Assembly (NCBI RefSeq): GCF_018861065.1 | Contig: NZ_JAHKQO010000048.1 | Span: 1-64,000 of the forward strand | Source: Paraglaciecola arctica | Lineage (GTDB): Bacteria > Pseudomonadota > Gammaproteobacteria > Enterobacterales > Alteromonadaceae | Direction of reading: 5' to 3' | Length of the DNA: 64,000 bases | In this document: one piece after another, positions 60,270-64,000 of the stretch | How positions within the stretch are numbered: the first letter of the stretch is position 1 | Layout of the letters: each line of letters begins with the position of its first letter | Made by a program: the position numbers and the translations under genes | The notes under the pieces: generated by a model | What the model was told of the DNA's origin: nothing | The model's input: only the letters and a program-made list of their open reading frames with translations | Database searches by the model: none

Positions 60270-60294
60270 TTACTTGACTAAAACACTCAAGTAA
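60270..60294 (-). promoter_or_regulatory. IscR type-1-like box upstream of nfuA
   Basis: The 25-bp site has arms TTACTTGA (60270-60277) and TCAAGTAA (60287-60294) around CTAAAACAC. Its inner bases follow the published type-1 IscR consensus (ATASYYGACTRWWWYAGTCRRSTAT) with one inner mismatch (ACTC for AGTC) and changed end bases. The position, 45 nt upstream of nfuA, fits control by the Fe-S sensor IscR. Confidence 0.7.
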
Positions 60295-60368
60295 TCATTT
60301 TTCCTTATGTTAATTTAAACTAAAACGTGCGACTATTTTTGTAAGTATGGGTTATTTCGGCGGATTTT

Positions 60369-62915
60369 ATGGGTTACGTATATCGAGTTTTTGCGTGTTT
60401 TTTCTTATTCAACAGTGTTCAAGTAGCGGCAGTTGTTGATTCCGAATATTTACCGGCTAATACACAATATAACTCCGAGATTACGACTCCGACTCAAGCA
60501 TTAGGCGCACTTGTGGGCGAATGGCACGTACGCCATGACCAGATAGTTAATTACATGCAAATCTTAGCGTTACAATCTGATCGCGTCAGCTTGGTGGAAA
60601 CGGGACGTACGCACGAGAACCGTCCATTATATTTATTAGCTTTTAGTGCTCCTGAAAACCAGAAAAAACTCGCTGAAATCCAAGCTAAACATATTCAAAA
60701 CTTAGGCCAGTCTGCTGACAAAAATGATCCATTGGTTATTTGGATGGGTTACAGCGTGCATGGTGATGAACCATCGGGTTCAAATGCGGCTCTGTTGATT
60801 GCTTATTATCTTGCTGCCGGTGACAGTGATCTAATCAGTGAATTACTCGATGACAATATTATTTTACTTGACCCAAGTTTGAATCCCGATGGCCTAGCAA
60901 GGTTTGCGCAGTGGGCAAATATGCATAAGAGCAATAGTCTAGTGTCTGACCCCAATAGTCGAGAACATCAACAGGCGTGGCCTTCAGGACGAACTAACCA
61001 CTATTGGTTTGACCTAAATCGAGATTGGTTGCTGTTAACTCACCCTGAGTCGCGTGGAAGAATTAAGCAATTTCATCAGTGGCGTCCCCACGTTTTAACT
61101 GACTTTCATGAAATGGGTACCAACAGCAGTTATTTTTTCCAACCCGGTATCCCTGCAAGAAAAAATCCTTGGACGCCGCTAAAAAACGCAGAGTTGACGG
61201 CTGCCTTGGGTGATTTCCATGCTGCCGCGCTGGACAAAACTAAACAGCTTTATTTTACTCAAGAAAGTTACGATGATTTTTATTATGGTAAAGGTTCTAC
61301 CTATCCAGATGCTCACGGTAGTATTGGTATTTTGTTTGAACAAGCCAGCAGTAGAGGGCATGTGCAAAACTCTGCCAATGGTCCTTTGGCGTTTTCTGAT
61401 ACGATTCAAAATCAAGTGACAACCTCGATTTCGACTTTTGCAGGTGCATTAGCGAATAAGTCGGCCATTCTTGCTTATCAAGTTGAGTTTGCCAAGCAGA
61501 CAAAAACGTTAATTAAAGAGGATGAGTTTGCCGGTTATATTCTGAACGAAAAAGCTGATCCATTTCGGTTTTCTAAGATGTTAGATATTTTATCTGCTCA
61601 TCAAATTGAGTATTTTCCTTTGAGTAAGGATGTAAAGGTAGAGGGGCAATTATTTGATTCAATTCACAGCATGTATGTGCCCCTCGATCAGCCGCAATAT
61701 CGACTAATTAAGTCATTATTTTCAACCCGTAAATCCTTTGATGACAATACTTTTTATGATGTATCGAACTGGAATTTACCTCTTGCCTTTAATCTTCGAT
61801 ATCAAGCCGTAAAGCGCGAACCCAAGTTTGATAAACCGCTAGCTAAAAAGTCAACTGTTGTTACACCCGAACTTTTACCTGATGCTTATGCTTATGCATT
61901 CTCGTGGGAAAACTATCAAGCTCCTAAACTTTTACAACGTCTGCTAGCCCATAACGTAAAAGTAAAAATCGCAGGAGATGCTTTTTTTGCCAAAACAACT
62001 CAAGGTGGCATGAGCTTTTCAGCCGGAGCGGTGATAATACCTTTAGCTCTCAAGCAACCGGACGATTTACTAGACATCATTGGGGCCCAGACCGAGGGCA
62101 TTGATATAGCAGTTCATTCGATAACCTCAGGTCTTACTCGTCAAGGAATAGACCTAGGTAGCAGAAAAATGCTCAATGTAACTGAACCTAAAGTTTTGTT
62201 AGTAGGTGGTCGCGGCACGTCTCAATATGAAGTAGGTGAGGTTTGGCATTATCTTGATCTACAGGTCGATATACCCGTTTCAATCACCGATTTAACACAA
62301 TTGGGACGACTCCCTTTAGAAAACTATACCCATATAATTTGGGTAGAAGGTAACTATAAAGAAGTACCTGATAAAACCACTAGAAGAATCGAAGCTTGGT
62401 TGAATTCAGGAGGCATACTTATCGGGCAAAAATCGGCTGCAAAGTGGTTTGCTGAGCAAAATTGGCTTAAGGCCAGTTTCAAGAGCAATAATGAGATCAA
62501 ATCGGCGTTTGAAACAACTGGTTTAGCTTACAAAGATCAGAATAGGCTCAAAGCCAAACAAAGAATTGCAGGTGCTGTATTTGAAACTCAGTTGGACTTG
62601 AGTCATCCCTTAGCGTTTGGCTATACCTCAAATGTGTTACCTATGTTTCGCAATAGTACTTTAGTAATGCGTCAACCCGACACAGCTTTCGTGACAGTAG
62701 CAAACTACGTGAAATCGCCGCTTATGGCTGGCTATACTGCAGAAGAGCTACAACGGCATATTTCAGGCAGTGCCGCAGTTGTTTCCCATAGTGTTGGCAA
62801 AGGCAAGGTTATTGCTTTTGCTACTAATGTGAATTTTCGAGGCGTTTGGTATGGCACAAGTCGTTTGATGAGTAATGCTATTTTTATGGCTGGATTGATT
62901 AACGCACAAGGGTAA
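60369..62915 (+). CDS. Secreted M14-family zinc carboxypeptidase
   Basis: An 848-residue protein with a signal peptide (about 1-21, ending VQVAA). The M14 domain covers about 45-370: zinc ligands in YSVHGDEPSGSN (H and E near 132-135), LNPDGLARF, DLNRDWLLLTHPES with the substrate arginine, and TDFHEMG with the third ligand. The long C-terminal part (about 400-840) has a glutamine-amidotransferase-like look (ILIGQKSAAKWF) without an obvious catalytic set. Likely a periplasmic or extracellular peptidase for scavenged peptides. Confidence 0.9.
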   Translation: MGYVYRVFACFFLFNSVQVAAVVDSEYLPANTQYNSEITTPTQALGALVGEWHVRHDQIVNYMQILALQSDRVSLVETGRTHENRPLYLLAFSAPENQKKLAEIQAKHIQNLGQSADKNDPLVIWMGYSVHGDEPSGSNAALLIAYYLAAGDSDLISELLDDNIILLDPSLNPDGLARFAQWANMHKSNSLVSDPNSREHQQAWPSGRTNHYWFDLNRDWLLLTHPESRGRIKQFHQWRPHVLTDFHEMGTNSSYFFQPGIPARKNPWTPLKNAELTAALGDFHAAALDKTKQLYFTQESYDDFYYGKGSTYPDAHGSIGILFEQASSRGHVQNSANGPLAFSDTIQNQVTTSISTFAGALANKSAILAYQVEFAKQTKTLIKEDEFAGYILNEKADPFRFSKMLDILSAHQIEYFPLSKDVKVEGQLFDSIHSMYVPLDQPQYRLIKSLFSTRKSFDDNTFYDVSNWNLPLAFNLRYQAVKREPKFDKPLAKKSTVVTPELLPDAYAYAFSWENYQAPKLLQRLLAHNVKVKIAGDAFFAKTTQGGMSFSAGAVIIPLALKQPDDLLDIIGAQTEGIDIAVHSITSGLTRQGIDLGSRKMLNVTEPKVLLVGGRGTSQYEVGEVWHYLDLQVDIPVSITDLTQLGRLPLENYTHIIWVEGNYKEVPDKTTRRIEAWLNSGGILIGQKSAAKWFAEQNWLKASFKSNNEIKSAFETTGLAYKDQNRLKAKQRIAGAVFETQLDLSHPLAFGYTSNVLPMFRNSTLVMRQPDTAFVTVANYVKSPLMAGYTAEELQRHISGSAAVVSHSVGKGKVIAFATNVNFRGVWYGTSRLMSNAIFMAGLINAQG

Positions 62916-63576
62916 GGCAAATACTCCAGATATCTATTCTTAATTGAGGGTTGTGTTTACGCAAAGTTTGGTAAGCACAGTTCATCGTGCTGCCCGTGGT
63001 AATAACATCGTCGAATAAAACGATATGTTGATAATCTTTCAAGCGCAGCTGTGACCTTGTATCTACTAAAAAGGCGTTACGTAAATTTTTGCGCCTTTGA
63101 GCGGCTGACAAATTAGTCTGAGCCGTAGTGGATTTATTTCTGTTAATGATCGACGTATCCATTTTCAACTGGCAGTGCTTACAAATTTGCGCAGCTAACA
63201 CTATGCTTTGGTTGAATTTTCTATATAAATATCGATTTTTATGCAAAGGCATAGGAATGATTAACTGCGGCAAATTAGGCATAGTAGATAGGCAATGTTT
63301 GACAAAAAGAGCTGCCAAAGCGTGAGCATTTGGGATCTGTTTAGAGAATTTTAACCCTGTTAATAATTTAGACAATGGCCACTGATAATCGGCAAGAGCC
63401 AAAACAACTGGAAATTCCACTTTTGCCAATCCTAACTTCACTTTGGGAGATAACATCAAGTTATGTTGGTATCGTTCCACATCAAATAAGGTAAGATCAT
63501 CACAGCAATATTGACAAATTGAAGTGTCGCTAGATTGGTTACACAGCAAACAATTTTGAATATTCGTGAAAATCAC
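62899..63576 (-). CDS. comF: ComF-family phosphoribosyltransferase-like protein
   Basis: A 225-residue protein from the GTG at 63576. Zinc-finger cysteines CLLC and CQYCC are near the N-terminus. The PRPP loop VLFDDVITTGSTMN is near 190-203. The frame is open to 63765, but that would run through the divergent bioH start, so the shorter form is preferred. ComF is needed for DNA uptake in naturally competent bacteria. The 3' end overlaps the convergent M14 gene by 17 nt. Confidence 0.9.
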   Translation of the reverse strand: MIFTNIQNCLLCNQSSDTSICQYCCDDLTLFDVERYQHNLMLSPKVKLGLAKVEFPVVLALADYQWPLSKLLTGLKFSKQIPNAHALAALFVKHCLSTMPNLPQLIIPMPLHKNRYLYRKFNQSIVLAAQICKHCQLKMDTSIINRNKSTTAQTNLSAAQRRKNLRNAFLVDTRSQLRLKDYQHIVLFDDVITTGSTMNCAYQTLRKHNPQLRIDIWSICLTLVR

Positions 63577-63637
63577 CTTGTTTTCGTCCCTGTGTGAGTT
63601 GTCACTATTAATATCCCAGAGGTTTAGTGTAGAAGAA

Positions 63638-64000
63638 ATGTTGAAGGTTTTAAAAATAACAACCCAAGGCCGCGGCAAAAATTTGGTATTTTTACATGGC
63701 TGGGGAGTGAATAGTGGTGTTTGGCAACCACTTATAGACATACTAAAAGAAGAGTTTTGTATCACTACTGTTGATTTACCTGGATACGGATTAAATCATC
63801 AACAATTGCCAACGACATATAACTTGGAAGCTGTTGCTACTATGGTGGCAGAACGGCTTCCAGAGAAGTGCATTCTTATTGGCTGGTCTTTGGGCGGGTT
63901 AGTTGCTCAGCAAATAGCGTATTGTTATCCGCAAAAGCTCAAAAAACTGATTTTAATTTGTTCTAGTCCAAGGTTTTCTAAGAATGTATCCTGGCCTGGA
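63638..64000 (+). CDS. bioH: Pimeloyl-ACP methyl ester esterase BioH, 5' part
   Basis: The first 121 codons of an alpha/beta hydrolase that runs off the right end. HGWGVNSGVW (oxyanion region, near 20-29) and the nucleophile motif GWSLGG with S84 match BioH, whose E. coli serine is S82. DLPGYG is also conserved. BioH frees pimeloyl-ACP for biotin synthesis. Divergence from comF is the usual gammaproteobacterial arrangement. AGAAGA precedes the ATG. Confidence 0.92.
   Translation, partial: MLKVLKITTQGRGKNLVFLHGWGVNSGVWQPLIDILKEEFCITTVDLPGYGLNHQQLPTTYNLEAVATMVAERLPEKCILIGWSLGGLVAQQIAYCYPQKLKKLILICSSPRFSKNVSWPG

Noticed and set aside
63577-63765. N-terminal extension of comF
   Set aside because: It would overlap the divergent bioH start and has no family similarity; GTG at 63576 gives a normal ComF.

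Overview
This window looks like chromosomal core DNA from a marine gammaproteobacterium of the Alteromonadales, probably near Glaciecola, Paraglaciecola or Alteromonas. That placement is inferred from gene content, AT-leaning composition, the long (class II) KARI, the aa3 oxidase operon layout and the urt-ure arrangement. No sequence search was run. I saw no rRNA, tRNA, CRISPR array, insertion sequence, integrase or phage gene.

Layout. 1-4.3 kb holds a GFA-family protein, an M20 peptidase, an EamA exporter and an ECF sigma factor paired with a four-helix membrane protein. 4.3-21.1 kb is a complete urea block. On the minus strand, in reading order, it runs porin, urtABCDE, ureDABC, ureEFG and a 60-residue His-containing envelope protein. 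Facing it on the plus strand are a very large transporter-histidine-kinase-receiver hybrid and a LuxR-type response regulator, overlapping by 8 nt. Urea would cross the outer membrane through the porin, be bound by UrtA, imported by UrtBCDE and hydrolysed by UreABC, which UreDEFG loads with nickel. The two-component pair is the obvious candidate regulator, and the 0.4-kb gap between porin and kinase carries repeated CTACGT/ATGCGTA elements.

21.2-28.7 kb: beta-carbonic anhydrase, a Bcr/CflA exporter, a short orphan protein, the divergent ilvC/ilvY pair with its operator, and a YciI-like protein with a SigJ-type sigma factor. 28.8-35.6 kb: the thiamine operon thiC-thiDE-thiF-thiS-thiG-thiH behind a TPP riboswitch. 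35.6-39.7 kb: a YafY/WYL regulator divergent from a VOC protein across a perfect palindrome, a second GFA protein, comM and a TRIC-type channel. 39.8-44.4 kb: ilvD-ilvA-glsA behind what reads as a classical attenuator, with a leader peptide rich in Val, Leu, Ile and Thr followed by an intrinsic terminator. 44.4-47.7 kb: plsB divergent from lexA, with two SOS boxes.

47.9-56.4 kb is the aa3 cytochrome c oxidase locus: coxB, coxA, ctaG, coxC, a convergent DUF2909 protein, SURF1, a CxxxC thioredoxin-like protein, ctaA, ctaB and sco. 56.4-64 kb: a GNAT acetyltransferase, a polysaccharide deacetylase, a MATE exporter, nfuA with an IscR-type box, a small membrane protein that appears to start at ATT, an M14 peptidase, comF, and the 5' part of bioH running off the right end.

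No wholly new multi-gene system is evident. The observations most worth following are the NCS1-like transporter/kinase fusion with an eight-cysteine module at the urea locus, its repeated DNA elements, the ilvD attenuator, the ATT-start gene, and the CxxxC protein in the cox operon.
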